Position numbers and translations under genes: made by a program | Source: Petrimonas mucosa | GTDB taxonomy: Bacteria; Bacteroidota; Bacteroidia; Bacteroidales; Dysgonomonadaceae | NCBI RefSeq assembly: GCF_900095795.1 | Contig: NZ_LT608328.1 | Location: 2,039,001 to 2,103,000 of the forward strand | DNA: 64,000 nt | Reading direction: 5' to 3' | Shown here: positions 35,369 to 43,093 of the stretch, in pieces | Numbering within the stretch: position 1 is the stretch's first letter | Layout of the letters: every line of letters starts with the position of its first letter | The notes under the pieces: generated by a model | Told to the model about the DNA's origin: nothing | The model's database searches: none | What the model saw: the letters and a program-made list of their open reading frames with translations, nothing else

Positions 35369-35376
35369 CAAATATA
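35369..35376 (-). promoter_or_regulatory. Promoter -7 element for the cytochrome/Gfo/isomerase operon
   Basis: TATATTTG on the minus strand fits TAnnTTTG and would start transcription near 35362, about 70 bases before the ATG. It lies 64 bases from the IS30 end, so the core promoter survived the insertion. Confidence 0.5.
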
Positions 35377-35448
35377 TGAAATTTTAATGGTTTACCGCTT
35401 TTATTTGCATAAAAAAGCAGTTGGGCAGAGTCAAGCAGCAAGTGCAAT

Positions 35449-36408
35449 TTACATTAATTGTTTGTAAAACTCAACTTTGGGTGTGTTAAAGTCCAATTTT
35501 TTCCTCGGTCTTTCATTCAGCCTGTGCTGTATCCGCTTCAATCTGTCGGGTGGATAGTCCTTGAAGGACGCCCCCTTGGGGATGTATTGCCGGATGAGCT
35601 TGTTCGCGTTTTCGATCGATCCTTTTTGCCATGCCGAATAGGGGTCGGTGAAGTACACCGGGGCTTCCAGCATCTCCGTGATCCGTTCGTGCGCCGCGAA
35701 CTCCAAGCCGTTGTCCGTGGTGATCGTCCTTATCACGTCCTTGTAGGGTAGCAACATGCGGCACAGCACCTTGGCCAACCCTTTCGAGTCCCTTCCGCGG
35801 GGCAGTTCCCCGATCATCACGAGGTTCGTCTTCCTTTCCGTCACCGTCAGTATCGCCTCCGACTGGTCGGCCCCTATCATCGTGTCCATCTCGAAGTCGC
35901 CGAAGCGCTTCCCGTCGGCCTCCACGGGCCTTTCCCGGATGCTCCTGCGGTTGGGGATGTCTCTAACGGAGCCCACCGGTCTCTTGCGGTGCTTGAGCCT
36001 GTGATGGCAATGCTTGTAAAGGTCGCCCCCGGCCTTCTTGTCCTCCCGGATCCACTTGTAGATGGTCTCGTGGGAGACCCGGATATTCTCCTTCTTTCTC
36101 AGGTGTCCGCTGATTTGCCCGGGCGACCAGTCCTTGCGCACGAGCCGGATCACCTTTTGTTTGATCCATTCCGGGGTGGCCCGGTTGCCGGGCAGGCGTT
36201 CCCTTCTCTCCATCGCCATCTCGTGGGCCAGTCGCCACGAGTAGCCCCCGCGCTTGTCCTTGTTGCGCTGCAACTCCCTGGACACCGCTGAAGGACTGAC
36301 ACCTATCAAGCTCGCGATCGTCCGCTGGGTGTCACCGTTTTCTAAACCTAAATAAATCGCGTACCTTTGTTCTGAAGTTAACTGTTTGTATTTTTTCATA
36401 AGCAACAT
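35449..36408 (-). CDS. IS30-family transposase
   Basis: 319 residues, full length. An N-terminal HTH (TQRTIASLIGVSPSAVSRELQRN) binds the inverted repeats. The DDE domain has all three acids: FEMDTMIG, TTDNGLEF and SIENANKLIRQYIPKG, the last being the IS30 signature. Start could be 36408 or the Met three codons in (36399). It cuts and joins the element ends and tends to prefer symmetric target sites. No frameshift is present, so it should be functional. Confidence 0.96.
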   Translation of the reverse strand: MLLMKKYKQLTSEQRYAIYLGLENGDTQRTIASLIGVSPSAVSRELQRNKDKRGGYSWRLAHEMAMERRERLPGNRATPEWIKQKVIRLVRKDWSPGQISGHLRKKENIRVSHETIYKWIREDKKAGGDLYKHCHHRLKHRKRPVGSVRDIPNRRSIRERPVEADGKRFGDFEMDTMIGADQSEAILTVTERKTNLVMIGELPRGRDSKGLAKVLCRMLLPYKDVIRTITTDNGLEFAAHERITEMLEAPVYFTDPYSAWQKGSIENANKLIRQYIPKGASFKDYPPDRLKRIQHRLNERPRKKLDFNTPKVEFYKQLM

Positions 36409-36421
36409 AATAGTTAATTTT

Positions 36422-36449
36422 AGGGAGACTTCGGTCTCCTTTTTCTTTT
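36422..36449 (+). terminator. Terminator-type hairpin upstream of the transposase
   Basis: GGAGAC (36424-36429) TTCG GTCTCC (36434-36439), extended by two weaker pairs, followed by a T-rich run to 36449 on the plus strand. On the minus strand the hairpin sits 15 bases before the transposase start and would fold in any transcript reading in from outside, shielding transposase expression. Confidence 0.7.
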
Positions 36450-36470
36450 ATGTTGCTGTCCGACTCTCTT

Positions 36471-36490
36471 CGGGGGCTTGCGCGCCCCCG
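36471..36490. repeat. GC-rich perfect hairpin inside the IS
   Basis: CGGGGGC (36471-36477) and GCCCCCG (36484-36490) pair around a 6-base loop. It lies between the right inverted repeat and the transposase start; it may be part of the same read-through block as the terminator-type hairpin. Confidence 0.8.
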
Positions 36491-36571
36491 GCCGTTAGGC
36501 AAACCCCCCCGGTGTTTTTCATGATTGTTGTGAAGAATCATTTCAAAAAACAACACGTGGATGTTGCACTT

Positions 36572-36586
36572 CTAAGTTGAACTTAG
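36572..36586. repeat. 15-base palindrome directly next to the IS30 right end
   Basis: CTAAGTT-G-AACTTAG, a perfect palindrome with a 1-base centre that abuts the predicted IS end. IS30-type elements favour palindromic targets, so this could be the target or a regulatory site; left of the IS there is no matching copy. Confidence 0.6.
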
Positions 36587-36818
36587 GTTGTCAGCAACAG
36601 GACCGACAAAAAATGGGGTTCCTGATCCCGGTGAAGCGTGTGAAAAGTCAAAAAAAGGAAACAAATAGTGAAAGATGTTTTTCAATATGATAAAGTTTAG
36701 TAAATTTGTGATGGATTGGATACTCTTATTATAATTATTAACAATTATCCACACTGAATCTTAATAAACAATCCGTGGAGTTGATTGTTTTTATAACGAC
36801 ATAAAAAAAGATATTGTA

Positions 36819-38474
36819 ATGAATCAGAACTCTTTTCTTGGATTAATCGAGCAAAGTATACGAAATCATTGGGATCTACCTGCAATGAGCGACCTTCAGG
36901 GCAAAACTTTCTATTACAAGGATTTTGCCCGTGAGATAGACAAGTTGCACGAATTTTTCAAAACCGCCGGCGTTCAACGTGGAGACAAGATTGCCATCTG
37001 CGGTAAAAATTCAACCCATTGGGCCATCACCTTTTTCGCCACACTCTCATATGGAGCGGTAGCGGTAAGCATTTTGCACGAATTTGAGCGGGAGAGTGTC
37101 CAATATATCGTGGATCATTCCGATTCCAAGATGTTTTTCGTGGATGAATCGATCTGGAAGACAATCGATGAGACCAAAATTCCCAATACTGAAACTGTAT
37201 TTTCTCTCGACGACTTCTCTCTGTTGAAGGTGACTTCCAAAGAGCTCAAGCTATTTGTAGCCAACTCATTTTCATATTTTGACAAGAAGTATGAGAAAGG
37301 GTTCTTCGTCAACGATATTGCTTTCAGGACCGACAAGCCGGAAGAGCTGGCCGTTATCAACTACACCTCTGGAACGACCAGCAGTCCGAAGGGAGTGATG
37401 CTCCCTTACCGCAGTTTGTGGTCGAATACGAAGTTTGCCAACGATAACCTCGGTTTTATCTACCCGGGAGACAACATCATCTGCATGTTGCCCATGGCTC
37501 ATGCGTACGGTCTTGCCTTCGAGGTTCTCAACGCCATATCATTGGGCTGCCACATCCATTTTCTGGGGAAAACTCCTTCACCGAAAGTATTGCTTGAGGC
37601 GTTTGCAAGGACAAAACCGAAACTGGTACTGGCCGTTCCGCTCATCATCGAGAAGATTGTCGTCAAGAATGTCTTTCCGAAATTGCGGCAGGGAGCGGCC
37701 AAGACACTTGTTAAAGTACCCCTGTTGAATATCGCCGTTTACCGCAAGGTGAGAAAATCACTCATTGATGTTTTCGGTGGAAACCTGGTCGAGGTGGTGA
37801 TTGGCGGTGCTGCCCTCAATGCGGATGTGGAGAAATTCCTGCGCAGGATAAAGTTTCCCTATACGGTTGGATACGGTATGACGGAATGCGGACCGCTTAT
37901 CTCCTACTCTTTCTGGAAAGAGTTCAAGGAGCGCTCCTGCGGAAAGGTGGTTGACAGGATGGAGGTCAGGATCGATTCGGAAGATCCCCAGCAGATTGTC
38001 GGCGAGATACAGACCAGGGGGATGAACGTGATGCTCGGTTATTACAAGAACGAGGAGGCTACCAAGGCGACCTTTACGGAGGATGGTTGGCTTAAGACGG
38101 GCGACCTGGGCATTCTGGACAAGGAGAACGTGATCTATATCAGGGGCCGTAACAAAAATATGATTCTTGGTCCTTCTGGACAGAACATCTATCCCGAAGA
38201 GATCGAGGACAAGCTGAATAACTCGCCCTATATCCTGGAGTCGCTGGCCACGGAGGAGAACGGAAAGATTGTAGCCCTGATTGTTCCCGACACCGAGGTG
38301 ATGAATGCCGAAAAGATCACACCTGAGCAGTATCAGGCTCTTTTCGAAAAGGAGATTAAGGAGATAAATACCAAATTGCCCAATTACAGCAAGATAGCTT
38401 CATTCAGGCTCAGGACGGAAGAGTTTGAAAAGACACCCAAGCGAAGTATCAGGCGATTTAAGTACCAGCAGTGA
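36819..38474 (+). CDS. AMP-binding acyl-CoA synthetase (long-chain fatty acid type)
   Basis: 551 residues. INYTSGTTSSPKGVMLPYRS is the P-loop-like AMP-binding motif; GYGMTECGPLIS, DGWLKTGDLGILD and a C-terminal KTPKRSIRRF with the catalytic Lys region complete the family order. It activates a fatty acid with ATP and CoA. It has no transmembrane segment and is likely peripheral at the inner membrane. It starts 248 bases right of the IS; the gap holds the palindrome and AT-rich sequence and no gene. The convergent Nudix gene ends 4 bases after it. Confidence 0.9.
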   Translation: MNQNSFLGLIEQSIRNHWDLPAMSDLQGKTFYYKDFAREIDKLHEFFKTAGVQRGDKIAICGKNSTHWAITFFATLSYGAVAVSILHEFERESVQYIVDHSDSKMFFVDESIWKTIDETKIPNTETVFSLDDFSLLKVTSKELKLFVANSFSYFDKKYEKGFFVNDIAFRTDKPEELAVINYTSGTTSSPKGVMLPYRSLWSNTKFANDNLGFIYPGDNIICMLPMAHAYGLAFEVLNAISLGCHIHFLGKTPSPKVLLEAFARTKPKLVLAVPLIIEKIVVKNVFPKLRQGAAKTLVKVPLLNIAVYRKVRKSLIDVFGGNLVEVVIGGAALNADVEKFLRRIKFPYTVGYGMTECGPLISYSFWKEFKERSCGKVVDRMEVRIDSEDPQQIVGEIQTRGMNVMLGYYKNEEATKATFTEDGWLKTGDLGILDKENVIYIRGRNKNMILGPSGQNIYPEEIEDKLNNSPYILESLATEENGKIVALIVPDTEVMNAEKITPEQYQALFEKEIKEINTKLPNYSKIASFRLRTEEFEKTPKRSIRRFKYQQ

Positions 38475-38478
38475 TGAT

Positions 38479-39171
38479 TCAGAGGGAGAACCTGTTCCCC
38501 GATGCGATAAACTCGTCGTACTTCTGCCGGTTGAAGGTATAGTAGAATGCTCCTCTTTTGGAGGAGGATTTGTCTTTAATCTCCAGCCTGTCGAGTATTC
38601 CCATTGCGGCAATCTTCTTCCGGAAATTACGTTTGTCTACCGGCATCTGGTAAATGGCCTCCCAGAGGTCTTGCAGTGACGGGAGTGTGAATTTTCCCTC
38701 GAAGAATTCAAAAATGATGGGCTGGAGGGAGACTTTAAACCTCAGCAACTGTAATGCGTCGTCCACCATGCGGTTATGGTCGAAGACTAGGCGTGGCAGC
38801 TGATGAATATTCACCCACTTGGCATCGAAGGCGCTGGCCAGCGTCGTATCGAACTCCTCCAGCCGTACCAATGCATAGTAGGCCACCGAAACTACCCGGT
38901 CGCCCGGATCCCGTTCAACTTCACCGTAGGCTCCTACCTGTTCCATGTAAATCCCCTTTTGACGGGTATAACGGAACAGCACCTTCTCTGCGGCTTTGTC
39001 GAGGCTTTCGTTCTCATCCATGAAGCCGCCCATCAGTGACCATTCACCCTTGTTGGGTTCAACCGGCCTGCGGGTCAACAGAATACTCAGTTCCTGGTTC
39101 TTGAATCCAAAGATGATGCAATCAACAGCAACAAGAAATTTCGCATCGTGTGGGTAAAATCCGGCAGGCAT
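38479..39171 (-). CDS. Nudix-type sugar regulator (NrtR/AraR-like), catalytically degenerate
   Basis: 230 residues. Residues 10-140 are a Nudix fold; residues 150-225 are a winged-helix-like domain (PVDKRNFRKKIAAMGILDRLE). In the Nudix box the leading Gly and first Glu remain but the REXXEE core is KVLFRY, so hydrolysis should be lost and the fold probably senses a ligand. Nudix-type regulators of this build control arabinose and NAD genes in Bacteroidetes. It lies downstream of galM-gluP-galK, which makes galactose genes the likely target; that is inference. Confidence 0.82.
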   Translation of the reverse strand: MPAGFYPHDAKFLVAVDCIIFGFKNQELSILLTRRPVEPNKGEWSLMGGFMDENESLDKAAEKVLFRYTRQKGIYMEQVGAYGEVERDPGDRVVSVAYYALVRLEEFDTTLASAFDAKWVNIHQLPRLVFDHNRMVDDALQLLRFKVSLQPIIFEFFEGKFTLPSLQDLWEAIYQMPVDKRNFRKKIAAMGILDRLEIKDKSSSKRGAFYYTFNRQKYDEFIASGNRFSL

Positions 39172-39174
39172 AAT

Positions 39175-39201
39175 ATTAGATATTAATTAGATATTAATTA
39201 G
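39175..39201. repeat. 11-base direct repeat upstream of the Nudix regulator
   Basis: The unit ATTAGATATTA occurs twice (39175-39185 and 39186-39196) plus a partial third copy, directly before the regulator start. It is AT-rich and may be a regulatory site for the gene itself. Confidence 0.75.
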
Positions 39202-39215
39202 GGTTCCAGATGCGG

Positions 39216-39237
39216 GGGGCGGTCAACTAACCGCCCC
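39216..39237 (-). terminator. Hairpin after galK
   Basis: GGGGCGGT (39216-39223) pairs perfectly with ACCGCCCC (39230-39237) around a 6-base loop, 19 bases after the galK stop codon on the minus strand. It has no T-tract, so termination may be partial and the Nudix regulator may get some read-through. Confidence 0.55.
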
Positions 39238-39255
39238 TCTCCACCTGTTTTTATG

Positions 39256-40404
39256 TTAAAGTTTACGTGCACCGTCGCTGATAACGACATCGTACACCTT
39301 GGGCTCATGCCCGAATTTATCCTTGAATTGACGTTTGGCGTCAGCGATGAACGAGTCGTACAGTTCATCCTTTACAAGATTGATGGTACAACCTCCGAAG
39401 CCGCCTCCCATGACACGGGAACCTGTGACTCCATGCTCCCTGGCCACACCATTCAGGAAGTCTAGCTCTTCGCAGCTCACTTCATAGAGCTTGCTCATTC
39501 CGTGATGCGTCTCATACATTTTCGCACCTACAGTTTCGTAATCACCACGTTCCAATGCATCGCTCACCTCCCTTACACGTTGGGTCTCCTCGATCACATA
39601 TTTGGCCCGCATGTAATCCTCTTCCGAAATCTCCTGCTTCACCTCGTCGAGCATCTCCATCGTAGCATCACGGAGAAACTTCACCTCGGGATGACGTTTG
39701 GCGATGGTGGCAGCGGCATGTTCGCACGACTCCCGCCGTTTGTTATAGGCCGATGAGGCCAGCTCATGCTTTACGACGGTGTCGAGCAACACCAGTTTAT
39801 ACCCTTCGGGATTGAATGGAAAGTACTGGTATTCCATCGACTTGGTATCGAGACGGATCAGATGGCCTTTCTTGCCGAAAAGCGATGCAAACTGGTCCAT
39901 GATGCCACATTTCACCCCCACATAGTTGTGCTCGGTGGACTGTCCGATCCGTGCCAGCTCGAAGGTATCGATTCCCAGATTGAGCATATCGTTCAGCGCG
40001 AAAGCGTAGGTGCTTTCCAGCGCCGCAGAGGAGGACATCCCTGCACCCAGCGGCACATCGCCGGCGAAGACAGTGTCGAATCCTGCAACTTTTCCGCCCC
40101 GTTTGACGATCTCGCGGCACACCCCGAAGATATATTTTGCCCACCCTTCCTTGGGCAAATCCTCCTCATTGAGGCCGAATTCCGAACATTCGTTCAGATC
40201 GATGGCGTAAGCCCGTACCTTATCAGTTCCATTTAACCGGATCGCTGCAACCATCCCCTTGTCGATGGCGCCAGGGAATACAAAACTCCCGTTATAATCG
40301 GTATGTTCACCTATAAGGTTTACGCGTCCGGGAGACGCGTAAACTTCAGGTGTATCGTTACCAAATTTTTCTTGATAGACTTTTAAAACCTGTTCTTTAG
40401 TCAT
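39256..40404 (-). CDS. galK: Galactokinase
   Basis: 382 residues from the ATG giving MTKEQVLKVYQEKFG; a frame up to 40434 lacks family support. GRVNLIGEHTDYNGS binds galactose, GAGMSSSAALE is the GHMP-kinase ATP loop, and MGGGFGGCTINLV is the third GHMP motif. It phosphorylates galactose at C1, the first step of the Leloir pathway. It is third in the galM-gluP-galK operon, 64 bases after gluP. Confidence 0.97.
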   Translation of the reverse strand: MTKEQVLKVYQEKFGNDTPEVYASPGRVNLIGEHTDYNGSFVFPGAIDKGMVAAIRLNGTDKVRAYAIDLNECSEFGLNEEDLPKEGWAKYIFGVCREIVKRGGKVAGFDTVFAGDVPLGAGMSSSAALESTYAFALNDMLNLGIDTFELARIGQSTEHNYVGVKCGIMDQFASLFGKKGHLIRLDTKSMEYQYFPFNPEGYKLVLLDTVVKHELASSAYNKRRESCEHAAATIAKRHPEVKFLRDATMEMLDEVKQEISEEDYMRAKYVIEETQRVREVSDALERGDYETVGAKMYETHHGMSKLYEVSCEELDFLNGVAREHGVTGSRVMGGGFGGCTINLVKDELYDSFIADAKRQFKDKFGHEPKVYDVVISDGARKL

Positions 40405-40468
40405 GTTATTACAACTATTTAATTGTTTCTTCACTGCCCGGAAAACCGGACGTCATCGCCGAAGAGAA

Positions 40469-41770
40469 TTACTCTTCGGTAGAGATATTCTTGTTTACAT
40501 TCTTCGATCCGATCAATGCATAGTACAAGAGATAGGCGAGACCGGCGAAGATTACCCAATAGCTTACCAGGTAGTTGTTGCCGGCATCTGCAACGGCACC
40601 CTGGATAGCAGGCAAGATTCCGCCACCGCATACCAGTGTCATGAAGATACCGGAAGCGGCCGGGGTGAATTTGCCCAACCCCTCGACAGCAAGGTTGAAG
40701 ATGCTTCCCCACATGATTGAGGTGCAGAGGCCAATGATTACGAGGAACATGGCATTAATGGGCACCTGCGCCATGCCAAAGGAGAGGGCTCCGGTAGCGG
40801 AAGTCTGGAGAGCAGGGATGGCCACCTGAGTAGTGGTGGGCGAGAAGATGGCAGCCAGCACGAGAATCAGCCCCACCGTAGATACACTGGCAAGCATGGT
40901 TTTGCTGGAGATCTTGCTGCCCAGCGAAGCACCCAGCAGACGGCCCACCAACATCAGGAACCAGTAGGTACCTGCAACAAATCCGGCCGTAGTCTTACCA
41001 ACCGGGGTGTCGGAAAGCCAGAGAATCAAGATGCCGGGAGTTCCCACTTCAACACCTACATAGAGGAAGATGGCGATGGCACCCAGAATGAAATGTTTGA
41101 ATTTCAGGGCGCCGCTCATCAGCTTCTTTAACGGCTCCTTGGTGGTTGTAGCATGAGGTTCGGGAATGTTTACAATCAGCATCACAAAGAAGACCAGTGC
41201 AAAGACACCCATTGCGATGTACATTACCGGGAATACGTCCTTGATGTTTGCTTTTGCAGCTTCACCAATCAGAATACCTACAAAAGCAGGAGTAAAGGTA
41301 GCCATCACGGAGTTGAACGATCCGCCAACCTGAATAAGCTGGTTACCCTTGTTTCCTCCTCCTCCCAACGTGTTCAACATGGGGTTGACCACCGTATTGA
41401 GCAGACACATGGAGAAACCGGCAACAAAAGCACCAAGCAGATAGACACCAAATGCGCTTGTATGCGAGGCGTGACCGGAGAGAAACTGGATAAATACGCC
41501 CAAAAACCCAATTGCAATCGCAATCAGCGCAGTTTTCTTATAGCCCACGCGCTGCAGAAGGATTCCACCGGGGATACCCATGACGGCATAAGCGATGAAG
41601 TTTGCCATATTACCCAACAATCCCTGGAAGTTGGAGGCGCCGAACTGTTCTTTCAATACTTGTCCCATCGGTGCTGCCAGATTGGTTACGAATGAGATCA
41701 TTCCAAACAGTGCGATCATCATGATAATGGGCACTATCCGGTTGCTTTTCTGATTAGTTGTTGTATTCAT
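40469..41770 (-). CDS. gluP: Glucose/galactose MFS transporter (GluP type)
   Basis: 433 residues from the ATG giving MNTTTNQKSN; the longer frame adds a non-matching leader. There are about 12 hydrophobic segments. The FHS-type family (fucose/galactose/glucose) is indicated by AVMGIPGGILLQRVGYKKTAL between helices 2 and 3 and FSMCLLNTVVNPMLNTLGG in helix 4. It imports galactose or glucose with protons or sodium. It lies between galM and galK, spaced 50 and 64 bases. Confidence 0.92.
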   Translation of the reverse strand: MNTTTNQKSNRIVPIIMMIALFGMISFVTNLAAPMGQVLKEQFGASNFQGLLGNMANFIAYAVMGIPGGILLQRVGYKKTALIAIAIGFLGVFIQFLSGHASHTSAFGVYLLGAFVAGFSMCLLNTVVNPMLNTLGGGGNKGNQLIQVGGSFNSVMATFTPAFVGILIGEAAKANIKDVFPVMYIAMGVFALVFFVMLIVNIPEPHATTTKEPLKKLMSGALKFKHFILGAIAIFLYVGVEVGTPGILILWLSDTPVGKTTAGFVAGTYWFLMLVGRLLGASLGSKISSKTMLASVSTVGLILVLAAIFSPTTTQVAIPALQTSATGALSFGMAQVPINAMFLVIIGLCTSIMWGSIFNLAVEGLGKFTPAASGIFMTLVCGGGILPAIQGAVADAGNNYLVSYWVIFAGLAYLLYYALIGSKNVNKNISTEE

Positions 41771-41820
41771 ACTTGTTGATATTATTAAAAATGTTAATCT
41801 ATTTTTGAACAATCTCGTTT

Positions 41821-42894
41821 TTATGTGGAGAATTTATATGTTGTCCTTGATTGGAATCTCTCTCCCGCTCTTAGTACCACCGAAGGATATCCGGGTTTGT
41901 TGATGCTGTCCGGATAGTGCTGCGTTTCGAAACAGACGGCGGAACGTTCGGGATAGCGGTGTCCCTTTTTTGCAGTGAATCGCCCGGTCATCCAGTTTCC
42001 GGTATAAACCTGCATACCAGGTTCCGTGGTGTAGATCTCCATCCGGATACCGGTTTTTGGGGACTCGCAGAGGCCTGCATAGCTATATTCATCTTCACGC
42101 TGCTTGTTCAGCACGAAGGTGTGGTCATACCCCCTGCCGAAACGGAGCTGCTCGAAATCATCGTTGATCCGTTCACCAATGGCGTGTGGAGTTGTAAAAT
42201 CCATGGGGGTACCTTTTACCGGTTCGGCCTCACCGTAAGGAATGGCTGTTTCATCGGTAGGCAGGTAGAAATCGGCATTCAGTGTCAGCTGATGATCACC
42301 GATATAGGGATCCCCTTCACCCGAAAGGTTGAAGTAGGAGTGGTTGGTGAGATTCAAGATGGTGGTTTTGTCGGTCACCGCCCGGTATGATATATCGAGT
42401 GCATTGTCGTCAGTAAGCGTATAGGTAACGTATACATCCAGGTTTCCGGGAAATCCCTCCTCTCCGTCGGGCGACAGATAGTGCAGCTCAATGCTGTTTT
42501 CCGACACTTTTACCACGTCCCAGACAACCGCATTGAATCCTTTAATGCCACCATGGAGCGAGTTGGGCCCGTTATTGACTGCAAGGGTATACTCTTTCCC
42601 CTCCAAAGTAAACTTGCCCCGGGCGATCCGGTTGGCCGTCCTGCCGCAAACAGCCCCGAAATAGGGCTCTTCCGATGCAATATATTCATCGATTGAGGCA
42701 TGGCCCAATACAACATCGATCAAGTTCCCATTTTTATCGGGAACCATCAGTGAAACAATCTTCGCACCGTAATTTGTGATGGTGATTTCACTTCCCCTTT
42801 CATTGGCAAGAACGTATAAGCCGGTTTGCTGTCCTTCGAACTCTTTAACGAACGCGCTTGATAGCAAACCGGACTTGCTATACATATGATCCAT
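41821..42894 (-). CDS. galM: Aldose 1-epimerase (mutarotase)
   Basis: 357 residues, cytoplasmic by lack of a leader. NRIARGKFTLEGKEYTLAVNNGPNSLHGG carries the substrate-binding Asn/Arg; LTNHSYFNLSGEGDP has the catalytic His; MQVYTGNW and FETQHYPDSIN hold the Glu base region. It interconverts alpha and beta galactose so that galK gets its substrate. First gene of the galactose operon; two operator-like palindromes lie 56-115 bases upstream. Confidence 0.95.
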   Translation of the reverse strand: MDHMYSKSGLLSSAFVKEFEGQQTGLYVLANERGSEITITNYGAKIVSLMVPDKNGNLIDVVLGHASIDEYIASEEPYFGAVCGRTANRIARGKFTLEGKEYTLAVNNGPNSLHGGIKGFNAVVWDVVKVSENSIELHYLSPDGEEGFPGNLDVYVTYTLTDDNALDISYRAVTDKTTILNLTNHSYFNLSGEGDPYIGDHQLTLNADFYLPTDETAIPYGEAEPVKGTPMDFTTPHAIGERINDDFEQLRFGRGYDHTFVLNKQREDEYSYAGLCESPKTGIRMEIYTTEPGMQVYTGNWMTGRFTAKKGHRYPERSAVCFETQHYPDSINKPGYPSVVLRAGERFQSRTTYKFST

Positions 42895-42949
42895 GTTTTT
42901 TAGGTTTTAAATATAAGATTTGATGAAGATTGGACTTTCTTTCAAAATT

Positions 42950-43009
42950 GGTGTAAAAATAACACATTTTTGACTCATTAGGTAAAAAAGGCGATGTGTT
43001 ATAAAACAT
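42950..43009. promoter_or_regulatory. Two palindromic operator-like sites upstream of galM
   Basis: Site 2 (42994-43009) is a 16-base palindrome with one mismatch pair, ATGTGTTATAAAACAT. Site 1 (42951-42965) reads GTGTTATTTTTACAC on the minus strand, and both share GTGTTAT followed by ACA. In addition TAACACAT (42960-42967) and ATGTGTTA (42994-43001) form an exact 8-base inverted repeat 26 bases apart. They fit a dimeric regulator bound at two places, perhaps looping. Confidence 0.5.
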
Positions 43010-43093
43010 ATTTTTTGACATAAATTTTATTTTTTGAAATATACCTTAACGACAATTGAATACAATACCCTGACAATTGATGGGTTAACCGTA

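Larger units (their letters stand above)
35440..36571 (-). mobile_element. IS30-family insertion sequence, about 1.13 kb
   Basis: The ends are imperfect inverted repeats of about 27 bases that begin AAGTGCAA: left 35440-35466, right complement of 36571-36545, matching at about 18 of 27 positions. The left repeat overlaps the transposase C-terminus. The interior is clearly richer in GC than the flanks. No direct target repeat of 2-3 bases could be found, so the exact ends may be off by a few bases. It holds one full-length transposase and seems recently active. Confidence 0.85.

Noticed and set aside
35430-36580. Target-site duplication of the IS30 element
   Set aside because: The three bases outside each predicted end (AGC and CTA) do not match, also not when shifted by one.
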